This document shows positions 10,163 to 20,771 of a stretch of DNA of 64,000 bases, one piece after another (the first letter of the stretch is position 1; every line of letters starts with the position of its first letter). Both the position numbers and the translations under genes were made by a program. Source of the DNA: Gilliamella sp. B3022 (GTDB lineage Bacteria > Pseudomonadota > Gammaproteobacteria > Enterobacterales > Orbaceae). The notes beneath the pieces were generated by a model. It ran no database searches, was not told the origin of the DNA, and saw only the letters and a list, made by a program, of their open reading frames with translations. Location: NCBI RefSeq assembly GCF_028751545.1, contig NZ_CP071867.1, positions 1,027,306 through 1,091,305 on the forward strand. The letters are read 5' to 3'.

Positions 10163-10847
10163 TAATGTTTTCCGGAAGCTTCGGTTGCCAATCTATTGGT
10201 GTTTTACCTTGTTGCCGAATAAGATCATTCGCTTTTGAAAAATGCTTACATCCTAAAAAACCACGATGAGCAGACAAAGGGGATGGATGAACTGAAGTTA
10301 ATACATGATGTTTTTGACGATCAATAAACTGTCCTTTCTTTTGCGCAGGTGATCCCCACAACAAAAAAACCACCCCTTCAAGATATTGATCGATTGCAGC
10401 AATTACGTGATCGGTAAATGTTTCCCAACCTATTTTAGCGTGTGAATGAGCTTGCCCTGCTTCTACAGTCAATACATTGTTCAACAATAATACGCCTTGA
10501 CTTGCCCAAGAGGCAAGGTATCCATGAGAAGGAATGTTAAATCCTTCAATATCAGTAGACAGTTCTTTATAAATATTTAATAAAGAAGGCGGTGGTTTTA
10601 TACCTGGTAACACTGAAAATGAAAGCCCATGTGCTTGATTAGGACCATGATAAGGATCTTGCCCTAAAATCACAACTTTGATTTCATTAAATGGAGTAAA
10701 ACGAAAAGCATTAAAAACATCGTGCTTAGGAGGGTAAATAATCTTTCCTTCAGCACGTTGCGATGCTACAAATTGCATTATCTGTTGAAAATAAGGTTTT
10801 TCTTTTTCAGAACCGATGACATCATGCCAGGTTAATTGATTCGTCAT
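10155..10847 (-). CDS. ung: uracil-DNA glycosylase, family 1
   Basis: Ung removes uracil from DNA to start base excision repair. It is 230 residues (E. coli Ung 229). The catalytic water-activating motif is [14 protein letters not shown], the Pro-rich loop is [13 protein letters not shown], and the DNA-intercalating leucine loop is [11 protein letters not shown]. The gene precedes and overlaps gntR on the same strand, an unusual pairing that suggests co-transcription. Confidence 0.97.
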   Translation of the reverse strand: MTNQLTWHDVIGSEKEKPYFQQIMQFVASQRAEGKIIYPPKHDVFNAFRFTPFNEIKVVILGQDPYHGPNQAHGLSFSVLPGIKPPPSLLNIYKELSTDIEGFNIPSHGYLASWASQGVLLLNNVLTVEAGQAHSHAKIGWETFTDHVIAAIDQYLEGVVFLLWGSPAQKKGQFIDRQKHHVLTSVHPSPLSAHRGFLGCKHFSKANDLIRQQGKTPIDWQPKLPENINV

Positions 10848-10924
10848 ACAATACCTATATTCTTTTGTGGCTTAACAACATTATTTAATGGTTGTATTAA
10901 TTATACCTAAAAATCATAATAAAC

Positions 10925-12031
10925 CTATTGATAATCAATTTTAGGCATGGATGTTAGTAGAATATTTTTATAATACTCCAGATCGTTACCCATTGCCGTT
11001 CCAAATGAGACATTTAAGAGTTTACCTTCATCATTAATGTTAGCCATCACACCTTTAATCGCTTTTTTAGCAATAATTTTATAATCATACGATATATAGC
11101 GTATTCTAATTGATTTTAATATTCCATAAGCAAAACCTGCTGTTGCTGATGTTTCCAAATATGAGGTAGTATCATCAATAATAGTATGCCATGAACCACT
11201 TTCATCTTGATATTAGGCTAATGCTTCAACTTGAGCATTTAAAATTTCAATAAGCATTTTACGAATCGGATCTTTTCTGAAGATCAAGTAGTTCGATAAA
11301 TTCCGGGATCACTATGATCAACCACTGTTTCCCCTTGCCCATTTTGCTTTAACAAAATGATGATTACCGTCAAAGGTCCAACCATGAAACTAAAGACCTG
11401 TCTGACGATCCATTAAATATTGAATATGAATCAATATTTGATAAATTGCTTCTTGAATATATTCAGATTTATTGAGTGTATTACCAATTTTAACAATTGG
11501 TAATACACTCATCATCAAAGTATCATCCCAAAGTTGTTGATGATTTTCATTATTATAAACAATATGTTGTAAATCTCTAAATTTAGTTCAAGGCATATCA
11601 TACATCACCCAATCAGTCCAACTCTCTAAATAAGGCAAAAAAACAGAATTTTTAGTTTCTTCGTAGCGATAAGCCAATGTCAGAAATGGGCATACAGTAT
11701 TTACATTTTTAGTTGATGTTCCTTCAGACAAACGCTGTTCAAACCAATTATCAATAATTTCTAACGTAACCTTATCGCCAGTCTGTTGATAAAATTGATG
11801 CATACCATAAAGACCGATGCCATGGGTCCATACCCATCCATCCCAATCTTTAGTATCAATAACCTGTCCATCATCCAGTCGCAATAAAAATTCACCTGTT
11901 TCATCTTTTATATTAATTAAATTATTAATAATGTTTTGAATCAATTTTTGTAATTCAGATTTAGAAACTAAATACTCGGGTTTACAGAGCAATTTACTAT
12001 GTTTTACAGGAAATATTTGCATCTTTCTCAT
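10925..12031 (-). pseudogene. decayed GH88/GH105 unsaturated glycuronyl hydrolase
   Basis: Reading on the minus strand, the N-terminal 147 codons contain DWDGWVWTHGIGLYGMHQFY, typical of PF07470 hydrolases that cleave unsaturated uronyl residues from pectin or glycosaminoglycan fragments. Homology then continues past a TGA (11588-11590, expected Arg), a TAG (11390-11392, expected Trp in TGLWFHGWTFDG), a frameshift near 11315-11325, a second near 11265 and a TAA (11213-11215, expected Gln). It resumes in frame as YLETSATAGFAYGILK and ends early after NILLTSMP, losing the last residues of the domain. All three stops fit single C-to-T or G-to-A changes. No functional product is expected. Confidence 0.85.
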
Positions 12032-12136
12032 CCTTTTATAAATTTATATAAAACAGCTAATACTCATTTATTTTGCCCCAAAGTTCGGTAACAGGCATTG
12101 CAGTCAACATTTCGATAATGGGTTTTCCTTTATCAC

Positions 12137-12605
12137 TTATTCTTTTTTCTGAATTTGTTCCAATTTTTTTATATTATTAATTTCATCAATTAATATTTTG
12201 TGAGTTTTCAAATCCAGTTTAAATTTTAATGAAATTAAAAAACCTAAAGTTAAAACAAAAATAGTGCTAACGATTAATAAGATTAAAATAGTTTGTGATA
12301 CCCCTAGTGGTTGCTCATTATGTCCTTTAACAAATCCTGAGTTTTGCAAACAAATGACAATTAGCATTACTGCCCCTGCTTGAGAAGCTTTCCGTGTGAA
12401 GATCATTACTTCTGCAAAAATTCCTTCTCGACGTTTACCGGTAATAATTTCATCGACATCAGAAATGTAAGTATGGATATTACAAGGAATATAGTTGATC
12501 CCCCCTTCGGCCTAATCCCGCTATCGCCGATACAATAATCAACAGTATATGAATATCACTTAAAGGGTCATAAAAATGACACCATAAGCTAAGCAGCTCA
12601 TACCA
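12137..12605 (-). pseudogene. C-terminal remnant of a GPH-type sugar:cation symporter
   Basis: The last 89 codons (MIFTRKASQAGAVMLIVICL to the end) match the C-terminal region of glycoside-pentoside-hexuronide symporters, including a final transmembrane helix and a basic tail. The same frame extends upstream through DVDEIITGKRREGIFAEVM, a typical GPH loop, then meets a stop. A second frame upstream carries LLIIVSAIAGLG. The first ten helices are missing or unrecognisable. It lies beside the hydrolase pseudogene, as expected for a former uptake-plus-hydrolysis locus for uronic-acid oligosaccharides. Confidence 0.75.
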
Positions 12606-13277
12606 AAATGGTGAGTTTTTATATGACGAATCCAAGAGTGGCTATTTCATTAATAGGAGGTCTTGAGAAAGCTGAAGCATTAATTATTTTTAACTCGTTT
12701 TGTCGTCTCAAGATTGAAGTTTATTTGTTAGCATGCCAAACCAGATTATCGTGACCAGCCATCATTTTTTCTGGTGGAACCGACGGAAAGTTGAATTTAG
12801 GTAAAAACCAGATGTGATTATATTTATTCAATTATACCAAGCTGCCAGTAAATGAATCTGTTTAATCTGCACTGCTGAGGTATAAGTCTTAAAATTTATT
12901 CAAAGGCAGAAGGTACGACTGCTCAGGTGATTGATATAAAATGCCCATAATGGTGTTTTAGTTCATCAAGATATCATTGTCTAAGTAATAATGAGTTTTT
13001 GGTAAGGTATTTAAATTTGCTTTTACACTTAGTGTCATTACTTATTATGTATGAATCAAGAAGAGATTAAATTTTAAGCTGATCATATTTATATCTCTTA
13101 TTGATCAAATTAATTTTTGGTGTTTTACTTATCAAAGTGTTTTTTAAATTTTCTTAAAAAAAGATCCATATAAATTAACCAATAAATTTTAAAAAATTTA
13201 AAGAGTTGCTTACAAGCATTGCAATTAAAGCAAAAAAAAATAACCAAAGGTATTACTTATTGAATTGATAGCTTATT
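12606..13277. other. degenerate stretch upstream of grcA
   Basis: No intact gene is visible. The minus strand around 12700-12880 has a protein-like segment (NHIWFLPKFNFPSVPPEKMM) in a frame broken by stops, probably another remnant of the decayed carbohydrate locus. The family was not identified. The rest is AT-rich DNA. Confidence 0.4.
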
Positions 13278-13291
13278 TTGACTTTAATCAA
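13278..13291 (+). promoter_or_regulatory. FNR-like site upstream of grcA
   Basis: TTGACTTTAATCAA matches the FNR consensus TTGAT-N4-ATCAA with one mismatch. It lies 67 bp before the grcA start. In E. coli, grcA (yfiD) is strongly activated by FNR under oxygen limitation. Candidate -10 elements are TATATT (13305-13310) or CACAAT (13315-13320); the latter would place the site near -41.5. Confidence 0.6.
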
Positions 13292-13357
13292 ATTATGAAA
13301 GTGCTATATTAACTCACAATAGATAAGGGCAATAAGGCCCGTTAGGAGGATTTAAAA

Positions 13358-13741
13358 ATGATTACAGGTATCCAAATTACTAAAGCTGACAATGCTGCAC
13401 TACTTAACTCTTTTTGGTTATTAGATGATTCAACTAAAGAAGCACGTTGTGTAGCTGCTAAATCTGTTTATAAAGAAGATCAAATTATTCCAACTGCTGA
13501 ACTTGGTCAATTTGAATATCGTGAAGTACCTTTAGATGTAGCACCAACAATCAAAGTTGAAGGTGGTCAACATTTGAATGTTAATGTTCTTCGTCGTGAA
13601 ACTTTGGAAGATGCAGTAAAACACCCTGAAAAATATCCACAATTAACTATCCGTGTTTCTGGTTATGCTGTACGTTTTAATTCTTTAACAGCAGAACAAC
13701 AACGTGATGTTATTGCCCGTACTTTTACTACAAAAATGTAA
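13358..13741 (+). CDS. grcA: autonomous glycyl radical cofactor
   Basis: GrcA is a 127-residue spare glycyl radical domain that substitutes for the oxygen-damaged C-terminus of pyruvate formate-lyase, restoring activity. The length equals E. coli YfiD. The radical glycine is Gly102 in [13 protein letters not shown], and the C-terminal [12 protein letters not shown] matches the PflB end. A strong TTAGGAGGA ribosome site precedes the ATG. The gene is monocistronic with an FNR-like site upstream and a terminator downstream. Its presence implies a functional pyruvate formate-lyase elsewhere and facultative anaerobic life. Confidence 0.97.
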   Translation: MITGIQITKADNAALLNSFWLLDDSTKEARCVAAKSVYKEDQIIPTAELGQFEYREVPLDVAPTIKVEGGQHLNVNVLRRETLEDAVKHPEKYPQLTIRVSGYAVRFNSLTAEQQRDVIARTFTTKM

Positions 13742-13780
13742 TTAGTATCAATATGTTTTAAACCTAATAATAATTAGCAT

Positions 13781-13812
13781 AAAAAGGATAATTAAAAATT
13801 ATCCTTTTTTTT
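13781..13812 (+). terminator. terminator after grcA
   Basis: GGATAAT (13786-13792) pairs with ATTATCC (13798-13804), with flanking A-tract/T-tract extension and a run of eight T. It begins 40 nt after the grcA stop. Confidence 0.85.
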
Positions 13813-14279
13813 ATGAAAAAATAATTTACTTATATCAATATTAAACATTTTAATATTTTTAATTGTAAGTCCATAATCAAACATCCCTATTATTTGATCA
13901 AAACGAATTGATAAGATTGATCACCACAAATAAGCGTTTCAAAAATAATCATCATAATCAATTGATTTAACCTAATAAATAAATTAATGTGAAAATACCC
14001 AATCCTTCCATATAATTAATATTTATATAAGCAAGTTAAATTTTTTATCCTGACCAATTCAGTAATTATAGGTATTGGTCATGTATGTCTGTCTCACCAT
14101 AATATTAGATAAATAAGCCTACCAAATGCTTGTAGAGTTCTCTAACATTTACTGGAAATAAAAGGAAACCAACTAACGCAAAAAATAATAACGACAAGTT
14201 GAGTTTAGTGAAAATTTTGAATATTTGATGTATAGAAGAAAAAAGAAATTAAAATTTACAATCAACATGAGAATAATAA
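13813..14279. other. intergenic stretch between grcA and dnaJ
   Basis: There is no supported gene. One inverted repeat was seen, TGACCAAT (14051-14058) with ATTGGTCA (14074-14081) over a 15-nt gap. Its meaning is unknown; it could be a regulator site or chance. Confidence 0.4.
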
Positions 14280-14311
14280 CAAAATCAAGCCTTAGTGGCT
14301 CGATTTTATTA
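14280..14311 (-). terminator. terminator after dnaJ
   Basis: On the minus strand AAAATCGAGCC pairs with GGCTTGATTTT (one G-U) around a 5-nt loop, followed by TTTTGTTATT. It lies 14 nt past the dnaJ stop. Confidence 0.75.
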
Positions 14312-14324
14312 TTATTAATTAATA

Positions 14325-15455
14325 TTAACCAAAAAACTTTTTCACTTTATCAAAAAAGTTTTTTTCTTTCGGACTATGTTTGGAGCTTTTATCTGCTTTA
14401 AAACTTTCACCTAACTCTTTCAATAGTTCTTTTTGTTTACTGGTTAAGTTAACTGGTGTTTCAACTACTACATGACAGTAAAGATCACCAACCGAACTAC
14501 TACGTAAGGATTTAATACCTTTACCACGTAATCGGAACATTTTGCCTGTTTGTGTCTCGGCTGGAATAGTTAAACTTACTTTACCGTTAAGGGTTGGAAC
14601 CTCAACTTCACCACCAAGTGACGCTAAAACAATATTAATTGGTATTTCACAATGTAAATTAGTGCCATCACGTTCAAAAATCGCATGCTGTTTGATTTGT
14701 ACTTGAACATATAAATCACCAGCTGGAGCACCATTTAAACCAGCTTCACCTTCGCCAGCAAGTCGAATTCGATTACCAGTATCAACACCAGCTGGAATAG
14801 TAACTGATAGTGTTTTATTTTTTTGTACACGACCTTCACCATGACACTTCTTACATGGATTTTTAACAACTTTACCACGACCATGGCAGGTTGGGCATTC
14901 TTGTTGTACAGCAAAAAATCCTTGACGCATTTGGACAACGCCAGCACCATGACAGGTATCACAAGTAACTACATCAGATGACTTTTCAGTACCTTGCCCA
15001 TGACAAGTATCACATGTGACCCAAGTTGGTACTTTAATTTCTTTGCTAACACCGTTAGCCGCTTCTTCAAGTGTTAATGTAATATTATATTGAAGATCTG
15101 CACCTCGAGATGCGGTTTGACCGCGTCCACGCCCACCACCGAAGAAGTCACTAAATAGGTCATCAAATGCACCACCACCAAAACCACTGAAACCGCCAAA
15201 TCCACCAGCTCCAGCACCGCCACCTTGTTCAAACGCTGCATGTCCATATTGATCATAAGCAGCTTTCTTTTGGGCATCGGTCAAAATTTCATATGCTTCT
15301 TTGACTTCTTTAAATTTTGATTCAGCTTCGGCTTTATTATCCTGATTCTTGTCAGGATGATATTTCATGGCTAGGCGTTTATAGGCTTTTTTTATTTCAC
15401 TTTCAGTGGCTGTTTTGCTTACGCCTAATATTTCATAATAATCTTTCTTCGCCAT
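14325..15455 (-). CDS. dnaJ: chaperone DnaJ (Hsp40)
   Basis: DnaJ delivers unfolded clients to DnaK and stimulates its ATPase. The 376 residues match E. coli DnaJ. The domains appear in order: J-domain (1-70) with the HPD motif in KYHPDKN, a Gly/Phe-rich linker (about 77-112), a zinc-finger region with four CxxCHGxG repeats (about 145-215), then the client-binding C-terminal domains. It follows dnaK on the same strand, 128 bp downstream, in the usual heat-shock operon. Confidence 0.98.
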   Translation of the reverse strand: MAKKDYYEILGVSKTATESEIKKAYKRLAMKYHPDKNQDNKAEAESKFKEVKEAYEILTDAQKKAAYDQYGHAAFEQGGGAGAGGFGGFSGFGGGAFDDLFSDFFGGGRGRGQTASRGADLQYNITLTLEEAANGVSKEIKVPTWVTCDTCHGQGTEKSSDVVTCDTCHGAGVVQMRQGFFAVQQECPTCHGRGKVVKNPCKKCHGEGRVQKNKTLSVTIPAGVDTGNRIRLAGEGEAGLNGAPAGDLYVQVQIKQHAIFERDGTNLHCEIPINIVLASLGGEVEVPTLNGKVSLTIPAETQTGKMFRLRGKGIKSLRSSSVGDLYCHVVVETPVNLTSKQKELLKELGESFKADKSSKHSPKEKNFFDKVKKFFG

Positions 15456-15490
15456 AATTAACCTTTATTTTTATCATAACATAAACAACT

Positions 15491-15520
15491 AAACGGGCTT
15501 GAGTTACCTCGCGCCCGTTT
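15491..15520 (-). other. hairpin in the dnaK-dnaJ intercistronic gap
   Basis: AAACGGGC and GCCCGTTT form an 8-bp stem. An inner GAG/CTC pairing closes a GTAA tetraloop. No T-run follows, so it is more likely an mRNA processing or stabilising element setting DnaK:DnaJ ratios than a terminator. Confidence 0.55.
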
Positions 15521-15583
15521 AATGTGTTACATGTTTAAAACTCGTTGAAATAACTCATTAAAAAACATCTTTATTAATGCTTA

Positions 15584-17500
15584 TTATTTTTTCTCGTCAT
15601 CAACTTCTTTGAAATCAGCATCAACAACATCATCTTGCGCCGCAGAACCGCTGTTTGTTTGGTTTGCAGATTGGTCACTTTGAGCTTGTTGTTGTTCTAA
15701 TTCAAGCAATTTTTTAGATGCTTCCATCAACGCATTAATTTTTGCTTCAATTTCGGCTTTATCTTCGCCGCGAGCGGCAACTTCTAAAGCGCTTACTGCA
15801 TCTTCGATTGCTTTTTTATCATCTGCTGATAATTGATCACCAGCTTCTGTCACTTTTTTACGAGTTGAGTGAACAAGATGATCGGCTTGATTACGCACTT
15901 GAGCTAATTCTTCAAACTTACGGTCAGCATCGGCATTTGCTTCAGCATCATTTACCATTTTTTGGATCTCTTCTTCACTTAAACCAGAAGATGCCTTAAT
16001 AGTAATATTTTGTTCACGACCGGTATTTTTATCTTTCGCTGATACATGTAAGATACCATCAGCATCAATATCAAAAGTTACTTCAATTTGTGGCATACCA
16101 CGAGGTGCAGCTTGAATACCATCAAGGTTAAATTGACCTAATGATTTATTATCACTAGCGCGTTTACGTTCACCTTGTAATACATGAATAGTTACTGCTG
16201 ATTGATTATCTTCCGCTGTTGAGAACACTTGACTATGTTTAGTTGGGATAGTTGTGTTTTTCTCAATTAAGGTAGTCATTACACCACCCATCGTTTCAAT
16301 ACCAAGCGACAATGGAGTTACGTCAAGTAATAATACGTCTTTAACATCACCACCAAGCACGCCACCTTGTACTGCCGCACCCACCGCAACTGCTTCGTCA
16401 GGGTTTACATCTTTACGTGGTTCTTTACCAAAGAAGTCAGCAACTGCTTTTTGCACCATTGGCATACGTGTTTGACCGCCAACTAAAATTACATCTTTAA
16501 TATCAGAGACAGATAGACCAGCATCTTGTAACGCAGTTTTAACTGGTTCCATTGAACGTTTAACTAAATCTTCTACTAAAGATTCAAGTTTTGCACGAGT
16601 TACTTTAATATTTAAATGTTTTGGTCCAGTCGCATCAGCAGTGATATATGGTAAGTTGATATCAGTTTGTTGTGCTGATGATAATTCAATTTTCGCTTTT
16701 TCAGCCGCTTCTTTTAAACGTTGCATTGCAAGTGGATCATTTTTAAGATCGAAACCTTGTTCACGTTTAAATTCATCAACTAAATAGTTAATTAAGCGAG
16801 AGTCAAAATCTTCACCACCTAAGTGAGTATCACCATTTGTTGCTAATACTTCAAATGTTTTTTCACCATCAACATCATCAATTTCGATAATTGAAATATC
16901 AAATGTACCACCACCAAGGTCGTATACTGCGATTGTGCGGTTCCCCACATCTTTATCTAAACCATAAGCAAGCGCTGCTGCTGTTGGCTCGTTAATAATA
17001 CGTTTAACATCTAAACCGGCAATTCGACCAGCATCTTTTGTTGCTTGACGTTGAGCATCATTGAAATAAGCTGGAACAGTGATCACCGCTTCAGTCACTG
17101 GCTCACCAAGATAATCTTCTGCTGTCTTTTTCATTTTCTTTAATACTTCAGCAGAGATTTGTGGTGGAGCAATTTTCTGACCTTTAACATCAACCCATGC
17201 ATCGCCGTTATCAGCTTTTACAATTTTGTATGGCATAATACCCACATCACGTTGTACTTCAGCATCTTCAAAACGACGACCAATTAAACGTTTAATGGCA
17301 AATAATGTATTTTGTGGATTAGTTACTGCTTGGCGTTTTGCTGGTTGACCAACTAAAATTTCACCATCTTGTGTATAAGCAATAATGGAAGGAGTTGTGC
17401 GATCGCCTTCTGCATTTTCTAATACTTTCGCTTGACCATTGTCCATCACTGCAACACATGAATTTGTTGTACCTAAATCAATACCTATAATTTTACCCAT
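15584..17500 (-). CDS. dnaK: chaperone DnaK (Hsp70)
   Basis: DnaK is an ATP-dependent cytoplasmic chaperone; its length here, 638 residues, equals E. coli DnaK. The N-terminal ATPase domain shows the phosphate-1 motif [16 protein letters not shown], the [13 protein letters not shown] block and the [13 protein letters not shown] phosphate-2 motif. The substrate-binding domain follows the conserved [14 protein letters not shown] linker region, and a lid ends in an acidic tail ([15 protein letters not shown]). It is first in an operon with dnaJ, read from a sigma-32 promoter. satP is divergently oriented upstream, as near E. coli dnaK. Confidence 0.98.
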   Translation of the reverse strand: MGKIIGIDLGTTNSCVAVMDNGQAKVLENAEGDRTTPSIIAYTQDGEILVGQPAKRQAVTNPQNTLFAIKRLIGRRFEDAEVQRDVGIMPYKIVKADNGDAWVDVKGQKIAPPQISAEVLKKMKKTAEDYLGEPVTEAVITVPAYFNDAQRQATKDAGRIAGLDVKRIINEPTAAALAYGLDKDVGNRTIAVYDLGGGTFDISIIEIDDVDGEKTFEVLATNGDTHLGGEDFDSRLINYLVDEFKREQGFDLKNDPLAMQRLKEAAEKAKIELSSAQQTDINLPYITADATGPKHLNIKVTRAKLESLVEDLVKRSMEPVKTALQDAGLSVSDIKDVILVGGQTRMPMVQKAVADFFGKEPRKDVNPDEAVAVGAAVQGGVLGGDVKDVLLLDVTPLSLGIETMGGVMTTLIEKNTTIPTKHSQVFSTAEDNQSAVTIHVLQGERKRASDNKSLGQFNLDGIQAAPRGMPQIEVTFDIDADGILHVSAKDKNTGREQNITIKASSGLSEEEIQKMVNDAEANADADRKFEELAQVRNQADHLVHSTRKKVTEAGDQLSADDKKAIEDAVSALEVAARGEDKAEIEAKINALMEASKKLLELEQQQAQSDQSANQTNSGSAAQDDVVDADFKEVDDEKK

Positions 17501-17605
17501 AATCTTTTTCTCCTCAAAACCTGTATTTTATTTCTTGTATATAAGTCTTAAATTTTGATTTTCAAGCTTTAAATTTATACAAAGAAATATTTTTTGTTTC
17601 CACAT

Positions 17606-17633
17606 AAATGGGAACAATATTGTTAATATCAAG
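17606..17633 (-). promoter_or_regulatory. sigma-32 heat-shock promoter of dnaK
   Basis: On the minus strand CTTGATA (-35, 17627-17633, preceded by CCC) is followed after 14 nt by CCCATTT (-10, 17606-17612), a near-consensus RpoH promoter about 106 bp upstream of dnaK. A second, weaker CTTGAAA/CTTATAT pair lies closer to the gene. rpoH itself is at 47123-47983. Confidence 0.8.
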
Positions 17634-17728
17634 GGGCAATATAAAAATTTTTTAATATATCTTGATTGCTAAGTTTTATCCACTTATCATTGCCGTTCTT
17701 TTTATAAAACTTAATTTATAGGATCTTT

Positions 17729-18307
17729 ATGGAACAAACAAAACTTGCAAATCCTGGCCCTTTAGGTTTAATGGGATTTGGTATGACAACAATTTTATTA
17801 AATATTCATAATGCAGGATTTTTTCCTGCCATGACTGTAATTGTCTCAATGGGTATTTTTTATGGTGGTCTTGCTCAAGTTATTGCTGGTATTTTAGAAT
17901 TCCGCAAAGGCAATACGTTTGGAACAACAGCATTTACCTCTTATGGTTTCTTTTGGATCGTATTAGTTGGCATTTGGTATTTACCAACTTCACCAGCAAC
18001 AGCACCATCTGATGCAACATTTGTAGGTATTTTCCTTGCTTTATGGGGAATTTTTACTGGTTTTATGTTTATTGGTACCTTAAAAGGCAATCGTGTATTA
18101 CAATTTGTTTTTGCTAGCCTAACGCTGTTATTTGCTCTATTAGCAATTGGAAATATTTCAGGTAATCATGATATTATTCATATTGCTGGATTTGAAGGCA
18201 TTATTTGTGGTGCAAGTGCAATTTATTTAGCAATGGCAGAAGTAATTAACGAACAATTTGGTCGTACTATTTTGCCTATCGGTGCACCTAAAGGCGCAGC
18301 GCATTAG
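17729..18307 (+). CDS. satP: acetate/succinate:proton symporter (AceTr family)
   Basis: This 192-residue inner-membrane protein has six hydrophobic segments and the GPR1/FUN34/YaaH signature NPGPLGLMGFGMTT near the N-terminus (residues 8-21). E. coli SatP (188 residues) imports acetate and succinate with protons. It is located divergently from dnaK, the same neighbourhood as yaaH in E. coli. It has its own terminator. Confidence 0.92.
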   Translation: MEQTKLANPGPLGLMGFGMTTILLNIHNAGFFPAMTVIVSMGIFYGGLAQVIAGILEFRKGNTFGTTAFTSYGFFWIVLVGIWYLPTSPATAPSDATFVGIFLALWGIFTGFMFIGTLKGNRVLQFVFASLTLLFALLAIGNISGNHDIIHIAGFEGIICGASAIYLAMAEVINEQFGRTILPIGAPKGAAH

Positions 18308-18347
18308 TAAAATTAAGCAGCTCTACAATCATTAATAAGCAAGTAAT

Positions 18348-18375
18348 AAAAACGGGGAAATATCCCCGTTTTTTT
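18348..18375. terminator. bidirectional terminator between satP and asnB
   Basis: AAAAACGGGG and CCCCGTTTTT form a 10-bp stem with a 6-nt loop and T-runs in both directions. It serves the convergent satP (plus) and asnB (minus). Confidence 0.85.
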
Positions 18376-18402
18376 ATGCCTAATAAGAGCGATTAAAGCT
18401 TA

Positions 18403-20076
18403 TTATTCTTTATAAGCATCATTATGCACACCAACTGCTGCTCGACCAGATGGATCGTTTAAGTTTTTAAATGATTCATCCCATTCAATTGCTTTCGCAG
18501 TTGAACAAGCAACGGTTGGACCACCCGGTACACAATGGGCAGCACTTTCTACTGGGAATAATTCATCAAAAATTTCACGATACATGTACGCTTCTTTCGA
18601 AGTTGGCGTATTGTAAGGGAAGCGGAAATTTGCATTTTCTAGCTGTTGATCCGTAATCTTGCTCTCTGCAATCTCTTTTAATGTGTCAATCCAGCTATAA
18701 CCAACACCATCAGAGAATTGTTCTTTTTGACGCCAGATGACTGATGCAGGTAAATAGGACTCAAACGCTTCACGGACAATGTGTTTTTCCATTTTACCAT
18801 TGCTACCACACATTTTATCTTTCGGATTAATGCGCATCGCTACATCTAAGAATTTTTTATCTAAGAATGGTACCCGAGCCTCAACACCCCAAGCTGCCAT
18901 AGCTTTATTTGCACGCGCACAATCGTACATATGTAATGCCGCTAATTTACGTACAGTTTCTTCGTGGAATTCTTTTGCACTTGGTGCTTTATGAAAATAC
19001 AAATAACCACCAAATACTTCATCTGCACCTTCACCTGATAGAACCATTTTTATTCCCATTGCTTTGATCTTACGCGCCATTAAATACATTGGCGTTGAAG
19101 CACGAATGGTGGTTACATCATAAGTTTCGATGTAATAAATGACATCACGAATTGCATCAATACCTTCTTGAATAGTAAAATTAATTTCATGATGAACAGT
19201 GCCTAAATGGTCTGCAACAGCTTGCGCGGCTTTCAAATCTGGCGCACCTTTTAAACCTACTGCAAATGAATGCAACTGTGGCCACCATGCTTCAGATTTT
19301 TCATGATCTTCAATACGGCGCGCTGAGAATTTTTTGGTAATTGCTGAGATAACTGAAGAGTCAAGACCGCCAGATAATAAAACACCATAAGGTACATCAG
19401 ACATAAGATGGCTTTTAACAGACTCTTCTAGTGCAACACGAAGTTCATTGATATCTGTCTTATTATCTTTGACGTTATCATATTCCATCCAATCACGTTT
19501 GTAATAGGTTTTAATTTCACCTTCTGTACTTGATAAGTAACTTCCAGGAGGAAAAGCCTCAATCGTTTTACAAACCGGAACCAATGCTTTCATTTCAGAT
19601 GCAACGTAAAACGTGCCGTTTTCATCATGTCCCATATACATCGGAATGATACCGATATGATCACGACCAATAAAATAGGTGCCTTTATTAATATCATAAA
19701 GAATAAACGCAAACATACCTTGTAAGTCATCAAGACAGTGTATACCTTTTTCTTGATAAAGGGCTAAGATTACTTCACAGTCTGAGCCTGTTTGAAATTC
19801 ATAACGATCTTTGTACTGATTTCGGAGTTCTTGATGATTATAAATTTCGCCATTGACTGCTAAAACTAAAGTTTTATCTTTATTATAAAGTGGCTGAGAT
19901 CCTGTATTAACATCTACAATTGATAAACGTTCATGAGCTAAAATAGCTTTATCAGAAGCAAAAATACCAGACCAATCAGGACCACGATGACGTTGTAGAC
20001 TTGATAGTTCTAATGCTTTTGTTCGTAGTTGTTCTGGATCTGATTTAATATCAAGAATACCTAAAATCGAACACAT
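18403..20076 (-). CDS. asnB: asparagine synthase B, glutamine-hydrolysing
   Basis: AsnB makes asparagine from aspartate, ATP and glutamine. The N-terminal Ntn glutaminase domain must begin Met-Cys, because Cys2 is the nucleophile. The start is therefore the ATG at 20076 (MCSILGILDIK, with GGAGA upstream), not an earlier in-frame ATG at 20112. The result is 557 residues (E. coli AsnB 554). The C-terminal synthetase domain has the ATP pyrophosphatase P-loop LLSGGLDSSVISA and the VLSGEGADEVFGGY block. The gene is monocistronic and convergent with satP. Confidence 0.96.
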   Translation of the reverse strand: MCSILGILDIKSDPEQLRTKALELSSLQRHRGPDWSGIFASDKAILAHERLSIVDVNTGSQPLYNKDKTLVLAVNGEIYNHQELRNQYKDRYEFQTGSDCEVILALYQEKGIHCLDDLQGMFAFILYDINKGTYFIGRDHIGIIPMYMGHDENGTFYVASEMKALVPVCKTIEAFPPGSYLSSTEGEIKTYYKRDWMEYDNVKDNKTDINELRVALEESVKSHLMSDVPYGVLLSGGLDSSVISAITKKFSARRIEDHEKSEAWWPQLHSFAVGLKGAPDLKAAQAVADHLGTVHHEINFTIQEGIDAIRDVIYYIETYDVTTIRASTPMYLMARKIKAMGIKMVLSGEGADEVFGGYLYFHKAPSAKEFHEETVRKLAALHMYDCARANKAMAAWGVEARVPFLDKKFLDVAMRINPKDKMCGSNGKMEKHIVREAFESYLPASVIWRQKEQFSDGVGYSWIDTLKEIAESKITDQQLENANFRFPYNTPTSKEAYMYREIFDELFPVESAAHCVPGGPTVACSTAKAIEWDESFKNLNDPSGRAAVGVHNDAYKE

Positions 20077-20292
20077 TGATTTTCTCCATTTAAAATCGCC
20101 TGAGCGATACAATTTACAAGTAAAAACTAACTATCTGTATGAAAATATTCATATCATTTTGTTGTTATGGTAATTATGCCCTTTTCAAAAATTAATGTGA
20201 GCAAAATTCTAAATAAACAGCATACACATTATTGATACACAATTAAAGTACAATATCGTTATGCTCTTCCTATCATTGCAAAAAGATCACAA

Positions 20293-20637
20293 TTATTTTT
20301 TTTGCCATTGACCTTGTTGCTTTATATATTGACCTGCTGGTGTTTTATCTTGCGCTTTACTACCAGCTCGATTTTCTACTTCATTTAATGGAACGTTACT
20401 TTCAGCAGAAACTTTTTGGTACTGTGCTTTACGAGCTTGATTAATTAAATTTGCAATCTCACTGGCATTATCTTCATTTTTTACTACACCTAAATAACCA
20501 TCTGCCTGTTCTCCTACTAATCCTCGCGCTTTAGCTTGGCTTAGTGAATCGATGGCTTGTTCCAAAGTCAGTGCAGATACAGAAAAAGATAAAACAGCAG
20601 TAAATAAAGCTATTGTCACTTTTTTATAGATACTCAT
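20293..20637 (-). CDS. ydbL: YdbL family (DUF1318) periplasmic protein
   Basis: A 114-residue protein with a clear signal peptide (MSIYKKVTIALFTAVLSFSVSA). The mature part contains GLVGEQADGYLGVV, the typical DUF1318 signature in which a Gly-x-x-Gly-Glu motif is followed by GYLG. The start at 20637 is chosen because AAGGAG lies 7 nt upstream; an ORF from 20703 would add an implausible leader. It is third in the ydbH-ynbE-ydbL series. YdbH and YnbE are linked to phospholipid transport across the envelope, and YdbL may assist them. Confidence 0.88.
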   Translation of the reverse strand: MSIYKKVTIALFTAVLSFSVSALTLEQAIDSLSQAKARGLVGEQADGYLGVVKNEDNASEIANLINQARKAQYQKVSAESNVPLNEVENRAGSKAQDKTPAGQYIKQQGQWQKK

Positions 20638-20771
20638 AGCACACTCCTTAATCATACTTTTTATTATTAAATTTAAAAGTAGCAAAAGATTGTTGAGCTT
20701 CACAATTAGTATGTGTTGACCATCTTTGCTATTTTCTTATCATAAATCACTCATTAACAAAAATTTATTTT

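Noticed and set aside
20077-20112. Earlier start of asnB
   Set aside because: It would place residues before the catalytic Cys2, which must be exposed at the N-terminus. The ATG at 20076 has a good ribosome site.
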